Source: Spirochaetaceae bacterium | GTDB lineage: Bacteria; Spirochaetota; Leptospiria; Leptospirales; Leptonemataceae | Reading direction: 5' to 3' | DNA: 64,000 nt | NCBI GenBank assembly: GCA_002730875.1 | Contig: PCBI01000009.1 | Location: forward strand, 1 to 64,000 | Part shown: in pieces, positions 1 through 9,263 of the stretch | Position numbering within the stretch: position 1 is the first letter of the stretch | Layout of the letters: every line of letters begins with the position of its first letter | The notes under the pieces: generated by a model | The model's database searches: none | What the model saw: only the letters and a program-made list of their open reading frames with translations | Told to the model about the DNA's origin: nothing | Position numbers and translations under genes: made by a program

Positions 1-10
1 CCAGTGTTGC

Positions 11-374
11 GGCGCTCCGCGCCTTGCGATCCTCCTGATCGCTACGCTTTCTTCGAAAGCGAGGTACGCTCGACCCGGTGCCTCCTGCACTTTGCCTCCC
101 GTAGCTCTTGTTCCGCTTCTCCGAAGCGGCAAAACTTCCTGTTTTAGAGGTACGCTCGGCAAAGCGCCTCCTGCACTTTGCCTCCCGTAGCTCTTGTTCC
201 GCTTCTCCGAAGCGGCAAAACTTCCTGTTTTGGTCGCTTTCTGTGAAAGCGAGGTACGCTCGGCGTTTGCCATCCTGGCAAATCGCCTCCCGTGCCAATG
301 TTGCGGGCCTTCGGCCCTTGCAGACTCGCCGCTCTCGAACATCCTGTTCTCCGCGGCATTAGGACATCCAGTCC
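11..374. repeat. Array of about 12 small perfect hairpins with TCC/TTC (GGA/GAA) loops
   Basis: This stretch has no credible gene. It is packed with short inverted repeats: 11-23 (5-bp stem, TCC), 26-42 (6 bp, CTCCT), 45-61 (7 bp, TTC), 113-129 (7 bp, TCC), 131-145 (5 bp, TTCCT), 199-215 (7 bp, TCC), 217-231 (5 bp, TTCCT), 235-251 (7 bp, TGT), 266-282 (7 bp, TCC, extended by GGCG/CGCC), 305-317 (5 bp, TTC), 337-349 (5 bp, TCC) and 362-374 (4 bp, ATCCA). On the minus strand, the strand of korA, the loops read GGA, AGGAG, AGGAA or GAA. The 337-349 unit reads ACA-GGA-TGT at its core. The array may continue past the left edge. It could be a structured non-coding RNA or korA 3' UTR, or a palindromic extragenic DNA repeat. 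Confidence 0.8.
61..232. repeat. 86-bp tandem direct repeat, two copies
   Basis: Copies begin at 61 and 147. Each opens with GAGGTACGCTCG, has about eight divergent bases, and then an identical 65-bp segment (81-145 and 167-231) holding two of the array hairpins. The GAGGTACGCTC start motif recurs alone at 251 and 390, which suggests the array grew by duplicating units that begin with this motif. Confidence 0.85.
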
Positions 375-414
375 GTCATCGAGTCTGCAGAGGTACGCTC
401 CTCTTATGAAGCGC

Positions 415-2280
415 CTAGCCTAACTCCTTAATACTGCTCTCTATTTTGTCTTCCAGGTCTGCCACGCTGATGGGTCTTCCTCTAACCTTACTAAATGGCT
501 CGATGTCCATCAAGTACTTTGATCTCAGGATCATGGCCAGCTGTCCGGTGTTGATTTCGGGCAGAATTACTTTCTTGAACTTTCGCAATACCTGTTCCAG
601 GTTTTTTGGAACCGGATTTACGTACCGGAGATGGGCATGCGAAACCGAATAGCCCTTGTCGCGCATGTGCTCCACGGCAGTACGAATGGATCCGTAGGTG
701 GATCCCCATCCCAGCACCAACAGGTCGCCGGATTCGTCGCCGAACACTTCCTGGTCCGGTATGCTGTTTGCGATTCCATCAATTCTTTTCTGACGAATCT
801 CTACCATGCGATGATGGTTGTCCGGGTCATAGCTGATGTTGCCGGTAATGCTATCCTTTTCAATTCCTCCGATTCTATGTTCGAAGCCCGGTCGGCCTGG
901 AATGGGCCAGTAACGGGACAACGTCTCGGGATCCCGATCGTAGGCATGAAATGTTGCCGGATCGGCATTCTCCGGTACAAAATGCTTCTTGATCGTTGGC
1001 AGATCGTCTACGTGGGGCAGCTTCCAGGGCTCGGAGCCGTTGGCCAGATACCCATCACTGAGAATAAAAACCGGGGTCATGTATAGCAGGGCCAATCGCA
1101 CAGCTTCAATAGCAACATAAAAGCAATCCGACGGTCTGCTGGGAGCAAGAATGGCCACCGGGCTCTCTCCGTTTCTTCCAAACATCACCTGCAGCAGGTC
1201 TGCCTGTTCGGTCTTTGTAGGCATACCCGTAGAAGGGCCGGCTCTTTGCACGTCGATGACCACCAGGGGAAGCTCGGTCATCACTGCCAGGTTAATGGCC
1301 TCGGACTTGAGCGCGATTCCAGGCCCCGAGGATGCGGTAACGCCGATTGTCCCACCGTAGGAAGCGCCAATCGCTGCGCAAACCGCCGCAATTTCGTCTT
1401 CTGCCTGAAAGGTCTTCACTCCGAAGTTTTTGTATCGCGACAATTCGTGTAGAATGTCGGAAGCCGGGGTGATGGGATATCCGGCATAGAGCATCGGAAG
1501 CTCGGCCAGGTGAGCGGCTGCGGCCAGGCCGATAGCCATGGAAGTGTTACCGGTGATGTTTCTGTACATCCCGGGCTCGAATTCGGCGCGGGTGATTTCG
1601 TAGCGATTATGAAACAGTTCGCAGGTCTCGGCGAAATTGAACCCGGCTTTCAGAACTCGTTCATTCGCTTCCTTGATCTTTGGATGGTTGCGGAATTTGG
1701 ATGCAATCCAGTCCATGGTGGGCTGCATGTCCCGCTGAAACAGCCAGAAGGTGATTCCCAGAGCAAAGAAGTTCTTGGAGCGATCCACTTCCTTGGCCGT
1801 TAGTTTTAGATCTTCCAGAGCTGTCTTGTTCAGTTCGCTGATGGGGGCTTCTACAACGTTGTAATCGCTCTTGAGCTGCGGATCTTCCAGGGGGTTCGAT
1901 TCATACTGAACCTTGGCCAGGGATCGTTCATCGAAGGCGTTGGTGTTTACGATCAGGGTTCCGCCATGTCGCAAATCCTTCAGGTTGGCCTTCAAAGCGG
2001 CCGGGTTCATGGCGACCAGTACGTCTACCCGATCCCCGGGTGTGTGCACGTGATCACTACCAAAATGGATTTGAAAACCGGATACTCCCGGAATGGTGCC
2101 CTGCGGAGCGCGAATCTCGGCCGGAAAGTCCGGAAAGGTCATTAGATCGTTTCCGGCGATCCCGGTGGCTTTGGTGAATTGCATTCCGGCTAGCTGCATA
2201 CCGTCGCCCGAATCTCCGGCAAATCGAACTATGGCCGTGGTGACCCGGTTGGTCTTGGTTTCCGACTGTAAGGTGGACAT
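415..2280 (-). CDS. korA: 2-oxoacid:ferredoxin oxidoreductase, fused gamma-alpha subunit
   Basis: Alpha-type subunit of a thiamine-dependent 2-oxoacid (probably 2-oxoglutarate) ferredoxin oxidoreductase, which oxidatively decarboxylates the oxoacid to acyl-CoA in the cytoplasm. The N-terminal 190 or so residues are the gamma domain (RFAGDSGDGMQ near residue 19). The alpha domain follows, with YPITPASDIL and GPSTGMPTKTEQADL. This gamma-alpha fusion of about 620 residues is the KorA form that works with KorB alone. I chose the ATG at 2280 because AGGA lies just upstream and homology begins there; the frame stays open to 2421. No beta subunit lies in the 414 bases downstream, which hold the hairpin array, so korB is either beyond the edge or elsewhere. 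Substrate specificity is inferred from family only. Confidence 0.9.
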   Translation of the reverse strand: MSTLQSETKTNRVTTAIVRFAGDSGDGMQLAGMQFTKATGIAGNDLMTFPDFPAEIRAPQGTIPGVSGFQIHFGSDHVHTPGDRVDVLVAMNPAALKANLKDLRHGGTLIVNTNAFDERSLAKVQYESNPLEDPQLKSDYNVVEAPISELNKTALEDLKLTAKEVDRSKNFFALGITFWLFQRDMQPTMDWIASKFRNHPKIKEANERVLKAGFNFAETCELFHNRYEITRAEFEPGMYRNITGNTSMAIGLAAAAHLAELPMLYAGYPITPASDILHELSRYKNFGVKTFQAEDEIAAVCAAIGASYGGTIGVTASSGPGIALKSEAINLAVMTELPLVVIDVQRAGPSTGMPTKTEQADLLQVMFGRNGESPVAILAPSRPSDCFYVAIEAVRLALLYMTPVFILSDGYLANGSEPWKLPHVDDLPTIKKHFVPENADPATFHAYDRDPETLSRYWPIPGRPGFEHRIGGIEKDSITGNISYDPDNHHRMVEIRQKRIDGIANSIPDQEVFGDESGDLLVLGWGSTYGSIRTAVEHMRDKGYSVSHAHLRYVNPVPKNLEQVLRKFKKVILPEINTGQLAMILRSKYLMDIEPFSKVRGRPISVADLEDKIESSIKELG

Positions 2281-2447
2281 GGAATTTCCTGAATCTGTGA
2301 GTGTAGAGTTTTGTAAGTGCGACAGGCCCCTCATTCCAGGTGTAAATGCATCCCGATAGGAATAGTGGGAAAAGTTCTGCCTTATAGAAAAGGAAAACCG
2401 TTCCCCGGTGCCTGTGGCCACGATTTTTTGGTCGTTCTGGACTGCGA

Positions 2448-3233
2448 ATGAAAATTTTGAATGAGCTGGCGCCGGGCCAGAAATTGGAAGAAGTGCGCTT
2501 TCTGAGGCGTTATAAACGGTTCCTGGTGGATGTGGAAAGACAAAGCGGGGAAGTGATTACGGTCCACAACCCCAACACAGGCTCCATGAAAAGCTGTCTT
2601 TCCGAGGGCTGCCGGGCGGTTATCTCATGGAAAACGCCGGCACAGTTGCAGAAATCCAAAGCAAAGCTGCCGGCCACCCTGGAATTGCTACATTCGGGCA
2701 GAGGCTGGATTGGAGTGAACACCATGCGTACCAACGGAATCGTACGGGCCGCTCTGGAAAAAGGGGCCCTGGTCTTGCCGCGGAGAAAGACTTTCCGTGA
2801 TGCCGTGGAATTAATCTCTGATTCCGCCCGGGCACGCCTGCCGAAGTCGCCAACCCATCGCGTGGTGTCGGAGCCCTCGCTCCGCGGGCAAAGTTTTCGA
2901 CCCGATTTCTACTGGGAGGGCTGGTTGCTCGAAGTGAAAAACGTCACTCAAATCTCGGGAGGCTACATTCAGTTTCCGGATGCCGTGTCAGTGCGGGGGG
3001 CCGCTCATATGCGCCACCTGGGTGAACTAAGCGGCCAGGGGTATGGCTGCGCCGTTATCTTTGTTTTGTCGAGGCCGGAAGGGAATTCCTTTCGAGCGGC
3101 TGACGAAATCGATCCCGAATTCAGCGCGGCCCTCCGCGGTGCAAGAGACCGGGGACTGGTCGCCATGCCGGTTCGGATGAGCTACGGCCTGAAGGGAGTA
3201 AGCTTTCGAGGCTCAGTGGCGCTGGAGTCCTGA
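2448..3233 (+). CDS. sfsA: SfsA family protein
   Basis: Homologue of sugar fermentation stimulation protein A, a predicted nucleic-acid-binding protein with a nuclease-like fold whose exact role is unsettled. The family pattern is clear: FLRRYKRFLVDV near residue 18, HNPNTGSM near 42, MRTNGIVRAAL, then LLEVKNVT, FPDAVSVRGAAHMRHL and a FVLSRPEG strand. At 261 residues it is slightly longer than the usual 230-240, mostly from an extended C-terminus. It is divergent from korA, with 167 bases between the two starts. No strong Shine-Dalgarno precedes the ATG, but the family N-terminus matches this start. Confidence 0.92.
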   Translation: MKILNELAPGQKLEEVRFLRRYKRFLVDVERQSGEVITVHNPNTGSMKSCLSEGCRAVISWKTPAQLQKSKAKLPATLELLHSGRGWIGVNTMRTNGIVRAALEKGALVLPRRKTFRDAVELISDSARARLPKSPTHRVVSEPSLRGQSFRPDFYWEGWLLEVKNVTQISGGYIQFPDAVSVRGAAHMRHLGELSGQGYGCAVIFVLSRPEGNSFRAADEIDPEFSAALRGARDRGLVAMPVRMSYGLKGVSFRGSVALES

Positions 3234-3538
3234 GTGGACTGGGCTCGCCATCGTATTCTTGAAGGCTCAGCATTTTCGTTTTTGGCAAAGAAGGGAGGTT
3301 CCGGGAAACGGCCGCACGGGCCAAAAAAGACTTCGACTTTATGATAATTATTTTTGTTGAGCGTCTGATGGCAGTGGCTGATTCTCTCCCGGACGATTGG
3401 TGTCCTGAGTCGACAAATTGCAGGGTTTTGATAAGCCGGGTTCGGAGCACTCTGTTGGCCGCGTAGCATCTACAGGTTAGAACATCGATTCTGGCGACTC
3501 AATGTTGCAGGTGAATGGTAACGAAGGAATAGAGATCT
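3234..3538. other. Intergenic, no gene seen
   Basis: About 305 bases between sfsA and the next lipoprotein gene. It contains an AT-rich patch around 3337-3360 that could hold the promoter for the gene at 3539. I could not pick a convincing -35/-10 pair, terminator or small gene here. Confidence 0.5.
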
Positions 3539-4345
3539 ATGTTTAGGTTAATCACTGTTTTTATATTCATAGCATCCGTTGGGTCATTTGCCAGCTGTAC
3601 CACCAGGTCGGTGGTGCATCGAGGGGACGCGCCCGTGGCGATCAGCTCTTCGGAAACCAGCTGTCAGGTGGTGGCCGAATCCACACAATGGCAGGCTCTA
3701 TGGGACATGTACCGTATCTACGATGCCGACTTCAGCGCCCATTCGTTTCAAGCTAACAAAACCTATAATTACCAGATGGAAGATCGCTGGATGGACTGGC
3801 TGATCAACGGAACCGTGGGATTCCTGACTACTGTGACCCGGCACACAGTGCTCCTTCAGGAATGCCAGCAGGAAGTGGTGATTCGCACTCCGGAACAGAT
3901 CCAGAAACAGGTGGATGATACCATTGCCAGGCATTTGCAAGACATCGGCACCACCCGCAGGAACAAACAGCAACCGATATTCATTCTAAAGGACGGCAAC
4001 TCCCATCAGGGTAGAGTTACCGAGGTACGCGAAGACTCTATTGAAATAGAAGTTGAAGTCAGGCCCGAAGGTTCGGAATCGGAAGACGGCGATTCGGCGG
4101 GTACGGTGGACCGAATTCGACTAAAGAGCGGCGATATAATCGACGGCCGGGTAGTAGACCAGGACCGAACCTCCATGACCATTTTGCTCAAGGATCCAGA
4201 GGGAGCCCCGCGCAAGACCATCTCCAAGTCCGACATTGCCCAGGTGCAGTTCGGAGTGCCGGCCGACGAGGCAGCGAAAAGAGAAACCAAACGCATTAGC
4301 ATCCACCGGGATTCCATCGAACGTATCGCGATTCCGGACGCCTAG
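3539..4345 (+). CDS. Putative lipoprotein with C-terminal beta-strand repeats
   Basis: Exported protein of unknown function. The signal peptide is followed by the relaxed spirochaetal lipobox FAS-C at Cys20, so the mature protein is probably lipidated and envelope-anchored. The C-terminal half has two copies of a short all-beta motif: FILKDGNSHQGRVTEVREDS near residue 146, and IRLKSGDIIDGRVVDQDRTS near 196 followed by KTISKSDIAQVQF. Such 'LKSG..(I/V)xGxVV..D' units are common in leptospiral envelope proteins. GAAGGA sits about 10 bases before the ATG. It converges on the hydrolase gene at 4440. Confidence 0.8.
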   Translation: MFRLITVFIFIASVGSFASCTTRSVVHRGDAPVAISSSETSCQVVAESTQWQALWDMYRIYDADFSAHSFQANKTYNYQMEDRWMDWLINGTVGFLTTVTRHTVLLQECQQEVVIRTPEQIQKQVDDTIARHLQDIGTTRRNKQQPIFILKDGNSHQGRVTEVREDSIEIEVEVRPEGSESEDGDSAGTVDRIRLKSGDIIDGRVVDQDRTSMTILLKDPEGAPRKTISKSDIAQVQFGVPADEAAKRETKRISIHRDSIERIAIPDA

Positions 4346-4439
4346 TGGCTTGAGTTTGCCATGGAAAGGCTTGATCCCTGAATCAGTGATTACAGCCTGG
4401 CTGGCAGCAGGCAACCGGGCTCCAATCGTTTTGTTCGAT

Positions 4440-5447
4440 CTACTGCATCAATTCCAGGATCTTTCGTCGATACAATCCCGCGCCCAGAATAAAGGCGCCT
4501 ACGTGGCCGGTGCGAATCCATTCAAGACTGGCTCCGGGTAGCGATCTATGTACGATCTCTACCGAATACTCCGGGATATAAGCATCCTTCCGGGCTCCAA
4601 TAATGGCGGCGCGAAAGGACTTTCGCCTGGCTTTATGTAGATGCATATCGGAAATGCTATACAGCCTTCGCATTACCATTAGCGGGTGCTCTTCGGGTAG
4701 GGGGTTGGTCTTTCGCAGCGTTTCCCAGTCGCAGGCAGTCATCAGAGCCCCTTCGGTGTACACCGGCGCGGCGCTATGGGAAGGAACCAGGCTGCAAACC
4801 TTTACCGGGAAGTTAATCTCTCTTCCGGCAGCGGCCGCTACATAGCCGCCCATACTGATTCCGGTAAACATGATGTCCGAATACCCGCGATTACGAAAGT
4901 ACCTGGCCAGGGCAATGCCTTCGTCCTGCGCGGCACGAGACATCTGCAATAGACTCAAGACCGTGGGCATTACTGCCCGGGCCTGCTCCGGATTTCGCCG
5001 GCTTCCGTAGTAGGGATTTTCCAGGATTAGCTGCGAAATGCCATGCTTGAGGAGCGGAGCGGCGATGCGCCTTCGTCGACTGTAACCTTCGTCGCCGGTT
5101 GCGGCAAAATGAATGGCCAGTTTGTGCGTTTTTGTGGGCGGTTCCAGAAGCAGAAACCGGGCGGTGCGAGCGAATTCAGGAAGGGTTTCTTTTCTCTTCC
5201 AGCTGAACTGATAGGGGCTCATGAAATGGCCCTGCGTCTGGCGATACTTTCCCTCGCTGTGTTCGGGCGCTTTGTCCTGCCGACCAGAGTCCAGTTCCAC
5301 CTTGATGGCCGACACTTTACGATTCGCCGCCACCGACGGACCTCGTTTCAATAAATACCGCATTAGTTCAGGATCGCCCCAGCCTTCGGGAAAGAAGGGA
5401 TCCCGGTTCGCGTACTGACAGTAGGTCCAATCCAAGACACTTTTCAC
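4440..5447 (-). CDS. ABHD18-like alpha/beta hydrolase
   Basis: Cytoplasmic alpha/beta-hydrolase resembling the ABHD18/DUF2048 family, whose substrates are not established. The nucleophile elbow is GISMGG with Ser198. Candidate acid and base are Asp288 (ARKDAYIP) and His315 (RTGHVGAF), giving a complete triad. The family-typical ENPYYGSRRN segment lies near residue 143. There is no signal peptide or membrane segment. The 335-residue length is normal. The start is divergent from the gene at 5526, with only about 80 bases between. Confidence 0.82.
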   Translation of the reverse strand: MKSVLDWTYCQYANRDPFFPEGWGDPELMRYLLKRGPSVAANRKVSAIKVELDSGRQDKAPEHSEGKYRQTQGHFMSPYQFSWKRKETLPEFARTARFLLLEPPTKTHKLAIHFAATGDEGYSRRRRIAAPLLKHGISQLILENPYYGSRRNPEQARAVMPTVLSLLQMSRAAQDEGIALARYFRNRGYSDIMFTGISMGGYVAAAAGREINFPVKVCSLVPSHSAAPVYTEGALMTACDWETLRKTNPLPEEHPLMVMRRLYSISDMHLHKARRKSFRAAIIGARKDAYIPEYSVEIVHRSLPGASLEWIRTGHVGAFILGAGLYRRKILELMQ

Positions 5448-5525
5448 GGTATCATCCAGTCAAACCCGGGGCAGGACACAACGAAAAATGATTGCACCGA
5501 TTGGGTCCGAAAACGTCTATCCTGC

Positions 5526-6344
5526 ATGATGGATCGAAACAAGCAACACCCTCCGGTGATAACAGATTCCCATTCAGATCAAATGTTGCGTTCCCCCCAT
5601 GGTATCCAGGGTCGGCGCCACCGGGTCGGGCAGCAACGGGGAAAACTTCTGCTAATGCTATTCTTCCTTTCGGCGCCATTTGGCGGCGCTCTGCAGGCGC
5701 AGGTCTACGATGGGCGGGCCTGCGAAGAGGGCAACTCGACCATCAAGACTCTCATAAAAACGGGAAAAGTGGAAGGCATGACTCTCCACATGGGAATCAC
5801 TGGCGATGCGGATCGTTGGGCCACATCGTTTCTAAAGGCTGAAGGGAAGCCCCCGGAAAGTATGCCGGATTACGACTATGAATTGGATCGAGACATGGAT
5901 ATCCATGACTGGACCTGCATGTTTGCGGCCTTTCGCGCATTTGACCAAAATCAGGAGACCGCCTGGTCTGAAGGAGTAAAAGGTCCGGGAGTCGGCGAGG
6001 TTCTAGTAGTACCGCTAAAAAGCAGTAAGGAGCCCATTCGTATTCGACCGGGCTTTGCATTGAGCGATGCGCTTTTCAAGGCAAACAATCGTCCCAGACG
6101 GATCAAGGTCTATGCGCTGAATTCCACGGGTCGGGACACCACACAGGTAGGACTATTATTCTGGGATTGGACTGTACTGACCAGCAAGGAATTTGAACTA
6201 AAGGATTCCAACGCCTGGCAGACCATTCAGTTGCCCGCCCATAGCCCGGCAAAAGAAAGCGTTAACTTCATAGCTATCGAAATTCTTTCGGTGTACAAAG
6301 GGAGCAAGTACGACGACACCCTGATTTCGGAAGTAATGAACTGA
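5526..6344 (+). CDS. Secreted protein with NADase-type glycan-binding (discoidin-like) domain
   Basis: Exported protein. A hydrophobic signal segment (LLLMLFFLSAPFGGALQAQ) ends near residue 59, preceded by an unusually long polar stretch, so the true start may be the ATG at 5583. The mature part ends in a discoidin-like beta domain with ETAWSEGVKGPGVGE, then RIRPGFALSDALFKANNRP and a late WQTIQLP strand. This matches the NADase-type glycan-binding domain family seen in many leptospiral secreted proteins. The catalytic NADase part is absent. No clear Shine-Dalgarno is visible at either start. It converges on the phosphatase gene at 6392. Confidence 0.75.
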   Translation: MMDRNKQHPPVITDSHSDQMLRSPHGIQGRRHRVGQQRGKLLLMLFFLSAPFGGALQAQVYDGRACEEGNSTIKTLIKTGKVEGMTLHMGITGDADRWATSFLKAEGKPPESMPDYDYELDRDMDIHDWTCMFAAFRAFDQNQETAWSEGVKGPGVGEVLVVPLKSSKEPIRIRPGFALSDALFKANNRPRRIKVYALNSTGRDTTQVGLLFWDWTVLTSKEFELKDSNAWQTIQLPAHSPAKESVNFIAIEILSVYKGSKYDDTLISEVMN

Positions 6345-6391
6345 GGGCTCAGGTATTGCCCCGGTTTTGTGCCATCTTCCGGTCAGCTAGC

Positions 6392-9061
6392 TTACGAAGT
6401 TGAGTTGCCCGCAGGGCCCGTGGCATCGCTCAGCTTTTCTCCCAGCAGGGCTACATTTTCGTTTTCAGGCTCCAGCACACGGGCCTCATTGAGTATTTTT
6501 TTTGCCCTGTCCAGATTACCGGTGAGGCGATGGCAATCGGATAGATTGATCAGGTTCTTCACCATGCTTCTATTTCGTAGGCGAACCTGTTCGCCCGCCT
6601 CCGCGGCCCGAAGGTAGTCGCCGGTGAGCTTGAGTTGATAGGACAGTCGGAAAAGGCTATCCGTGTCTTCTGGAAAACGGTCCAGAAGCAGTTGATAGGC
6701 TTTGACTGCCAAAGTATGGTCTTTCAGGCGGACAGCCGTGTGCGCCAGGTCCCGGAGTACGTCTGCCTGCGATGGAAACCGCTGCAGACCAGCCACGTGA
6801 TTCAGAAGATCCACGATTTTGCGAATAAGGATATTCCTTTCGTCTTCGCCGGTGTTCGTAACAGAGGTTTTTATTTCACTCCATTTCTGATTCAGGTTCG
6901 GGTCCGGATCCTCCTGGATTGGCGCATCTTCTTTGTAAGCAATGCGTATTAGAGTGAAGTCGTCTGTGAGAGCTCCGGTGGATAGAATGGTTTCTTCAAT
7001 TCTATCCAGATGGCCTTCCCCTTCTTCCACCCTTCGCAGGAACTCATTCTCGTCTTCGTTAATGATGCGATTCCCGGCCAGGTCCACGCCCAGCTGAATA
7101 TCGTCCCTTCCGTCTGAGCCTACGATGATCACATCATGGGGCTGCATGGCAAATGTCTGTACCGAAAGTTTCCCGGTCAGGGCCTCAATGCCGATTTTTC
7201 GCAATTGCAGTCCATCTTCCAGAAACGTCGCTTGTTGATTTCGGTAGAGCACGGTCCAGGGGTGTTCGGCGTTAATGAAATAAAGCATTCCCGTATGCTC
7301 ATCCACCAGGCCGAGGACCGCGGAAATCATCATGGTACCATCGAAGGATACGAACACATTTTGCAATTCTTCGAAACAGATCCGCAGCCATTTTTCCGGG
7401 CTCAGTCGTTGAATTTCAGACGACTGCTGCGTTCTGGAGATGACCGCCTTAAACACTACGCCCAGTACCAGGGCTCCGCCGGCTCCCTGAATGGATTTTC
7501 CCATGGCATCGCCGTTTACAAAGGCTGCGTATTTCTTGCCCTGCAATTCTATCGAGTGGGATGCGATCAGATCCCCGCCAATATCTGCTTCCCAACGACG
7601 AAACTGGAATTGCTTCTTCTGACGCATGAGAATATCAATGTCCACATTGCCGGGCTCTACGAAGTTGCCGCCCAGTGGCTTGATCAAAAGCGAAGTAAGA
7701 TAGTAATCCCCGTCCTGTTGCACTTTCAGTGCCCGGATTTCTTGCAGGGATTGTTGCAGTTCCTCGGTCCGCTTCTCTACTTTTTTTTCCAGGTTCTGAT
7801 TTAATTCTTCTACTTGATTGTGCACTCGAACAAAGCGGTTGGCCAGAGTTCCCGCAATTCCCAGGATGAATACTACGAAGGCGTACCTTGTTACATGGGG
7901 AGTGTTCAGCACTCCAAAGGTTGCCAGAATATCGTGCGTAGCCCCCAGAAAAAACAGTATGAACCCGGCCAGCAGGTAGTAGGCATCCTTATTCTTCATT
8001 AGTGCTGCGCGAATGATGTAATACAGCAGGAAAAAGAGCATGAACACGGAAGTAAGATTGTTGATGTTCAGAAGCAGGTTCTTGGTGGGGTAGGGCGAAA
8101 CCAGAATTCCCAGAGCCAGAATCCCCGCGAAAGCGCTATAGCCCAGGCCCACCCGGGAATACTTACCGTAGAGGAAATGGAAAAAGAATAGAACCAGCAA
8201 AGGGCCGAGCATACAAAGTATGGAATACTCCAGGGAGGTCCGAACCAGAATGTGGTTGGAGAAAACCAGGTCCCGGGAGCCGGTCCGCATGAACCAGTAA
8301 ACCGTAAGTCCTACGCAGAAAAGGCCAAAGAAGAGATTGTGGATCTCGTTTCGGCGTCGTGCATAAAGCAGTAAATGGTACAGCCCGACCGCGCCGTACA
8401 GGCTTAACAGGGAGAATGACAGTATCTCTTGCAGGTAGTACCAGGTTATGACCTCCGCAGCCCGGCCCATCTGTAAGCGGGAGTCTCGCAAAGCCAGACT
8501 ATAATCGGCTCCTCGATAAAGAGCGATGGTAATGTGTACTGTGTCCGATCCGGCCACCAGGGCTTCCGGAAAAGTCTCCAGATAGGTCATGTAACTTCCA
8601 TTCGCGTAGGGATCGGCGGAACCCAGACCTCCGATCAACTTACCGTTTACATAGATTCTGGAAACATCCGAAATGAAACCGGTAAATATGGCCAGGTCTT
8701 CGGTCCCCTGGTCGCCGACAACCTCCAGCCCCGCCGAATCCGGCTGGATGGCGCTGGCGGGAAAGGAATAGTGAAGCGTGATCCAGCCTTTGTAGTCGGA
8801 TTGATTCCAATAACTGAAGTCGATGGGGTATTGAGTCTCTTGCCACACATTCTGGACGGGACCGAACGGCCGATCCAGGAAATAGTGCGGTATTCTATTT
8901 CCTTCCGGGCCCACGCGATGCGGCGCGTTTTCTATGCCGGTGTAGGATGGATCAAACCCTTCTCGAATATACCAGGTTCCATCCAGATATACGGATTCTG
9001 CATTCAGAGAGGACACCGAAGCAACGGTCAGTAGCAATAAAGCCAGTTTTTGTATATTCAT
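6392..9061 (-). CDS. 7TM receptor-type SpoIIE phosphatase with TPR tail
   Basis: Membrane signalling protein of 889 residues. Order: signal peptide (1-21); extracytoplasmic jelly-roll sensor of 7TMR-DISM type (about 25-205, with RIYVNGKLIGGLG); seven membrane helices (about 207-410); coiled coil (about 415-455); SpoIIE/PP2C domain (about 490-720) with the metal-site motifs WEADIGGDL, FVNGDAMGKSIQGAGGAL, IVGSDGRDD and LTDDFTLI; and a C-terminal TPR region (about 770-880). Such proteins dephosphorylate STAS anti-sigma-factor antagonists in partner-switching pathways. Two STAS proteins lie elsewhere in the window, at 33014 and 35883. The ligand is unknown. Confidence 0.9.
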   Translation of the reverse strand: MNIQKLALLLLTVASVSSLNAESVYLDGTWYIREGFDPSYTGIENAPHRVGPEGNRIPHYFLDRPFGPVQNVWQETQYPIDFSYWNQSDYKGWITLHYSFPASAIQPDSAGLEVVGDQGTEDLAIFTGFISDVSRIYVNGKLIGGLGSADPYANGSYMTYLETFPEALVAGSDTVHITIALYRGADYSLALRDSRLQMGRAAEVITWYYLQEILSFSLLSLYGAVGLYHLLLYARRRNEIHNLFFGLFCVGLTVYWFMRTGSRDLVFSNHILVRTSLEYSILCMLGPLLVLFFFHFLYGKYSRVGLGYSAFAGILALGILVSPYPTKNLLLNINNLTSVFMLFFLLYYIIRAALMKNKDAYYLLAGFILFFLGATHDILATFGVLNTPHVTRYAFVVFILGIAGTLANRFVRVHNQVEELNQNLEKKVEKRTEELQQSLQEIRALKVQQDGDYYLTSLLIKPLGGNFVEPGNVDIDILMRQKKQFQFRRWEADIGGDLIASHSIELQGKKYAAFVNGDAMGKSIQGAGGALVLGVVFKAVISRTQQSSEIQRLSPEKWLRICFEELQNVFVSFDGTMMISAVLGLVDEHTGMLYFINAEHPWTVLYRNQQATFLEDGLQLRKIGIEALTGKLSVQTFAMQPHDVIIVGSDGRDDIQLGVDLAGNRIINEDENEFLRRVEEGEGHLDRIEETILSTGALTDDFTLIRIAYKEDAPIQEDPDPNLNQKWSEIKTSVTNTGEDERNILIRKIVDLLNHVAGLQRFPSQADVLRDLAHTAVRLKDHTLAVKAYQLLLDRFPEDTDSLFRLSYQLKLTGDYLRAAEAGEQVRLRNRSMVKNLINLSDCHRLTGNLDRAKKILNEARVLEPENENVALLGEKLSDATGPAGNSTS

Positions 9062-9263
9062 TTCGCACTAGAATCTTCCTGGAAACACACTGAATGCTAC
9101 CGCCGTTCCGTGAAGTAAATTTTACAAATGAGGGAAATACCGTATGGCATCCCCGCCGCTCCGGGAAACCCGTGGAATCAGCCATGGAAAGAAGGACCAC
9201 TACCGAGGATCTTAATGGTCCTGTTGCCGATCTTTCCGGCGCAGTGTACGGCGGTCCGGAGCG

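Noticed and set aside
1..414. CRISPR array
   Set aside because: Repeats are not regularly spaced, units differ in sequence, and there is no constant direct repeat with unique spacers or any cas gene.
2281..2421. N-terminal extension of korA to 2421
   Set aside because: The extra 47 residues are unlike the family, and a good Shine-Dalgarno supports the ATG at 2280.
3340..3465. Possible 41-codon gene after sfsA
   Set aside because: No ribosome site, no recognisable feature, too short to trust.
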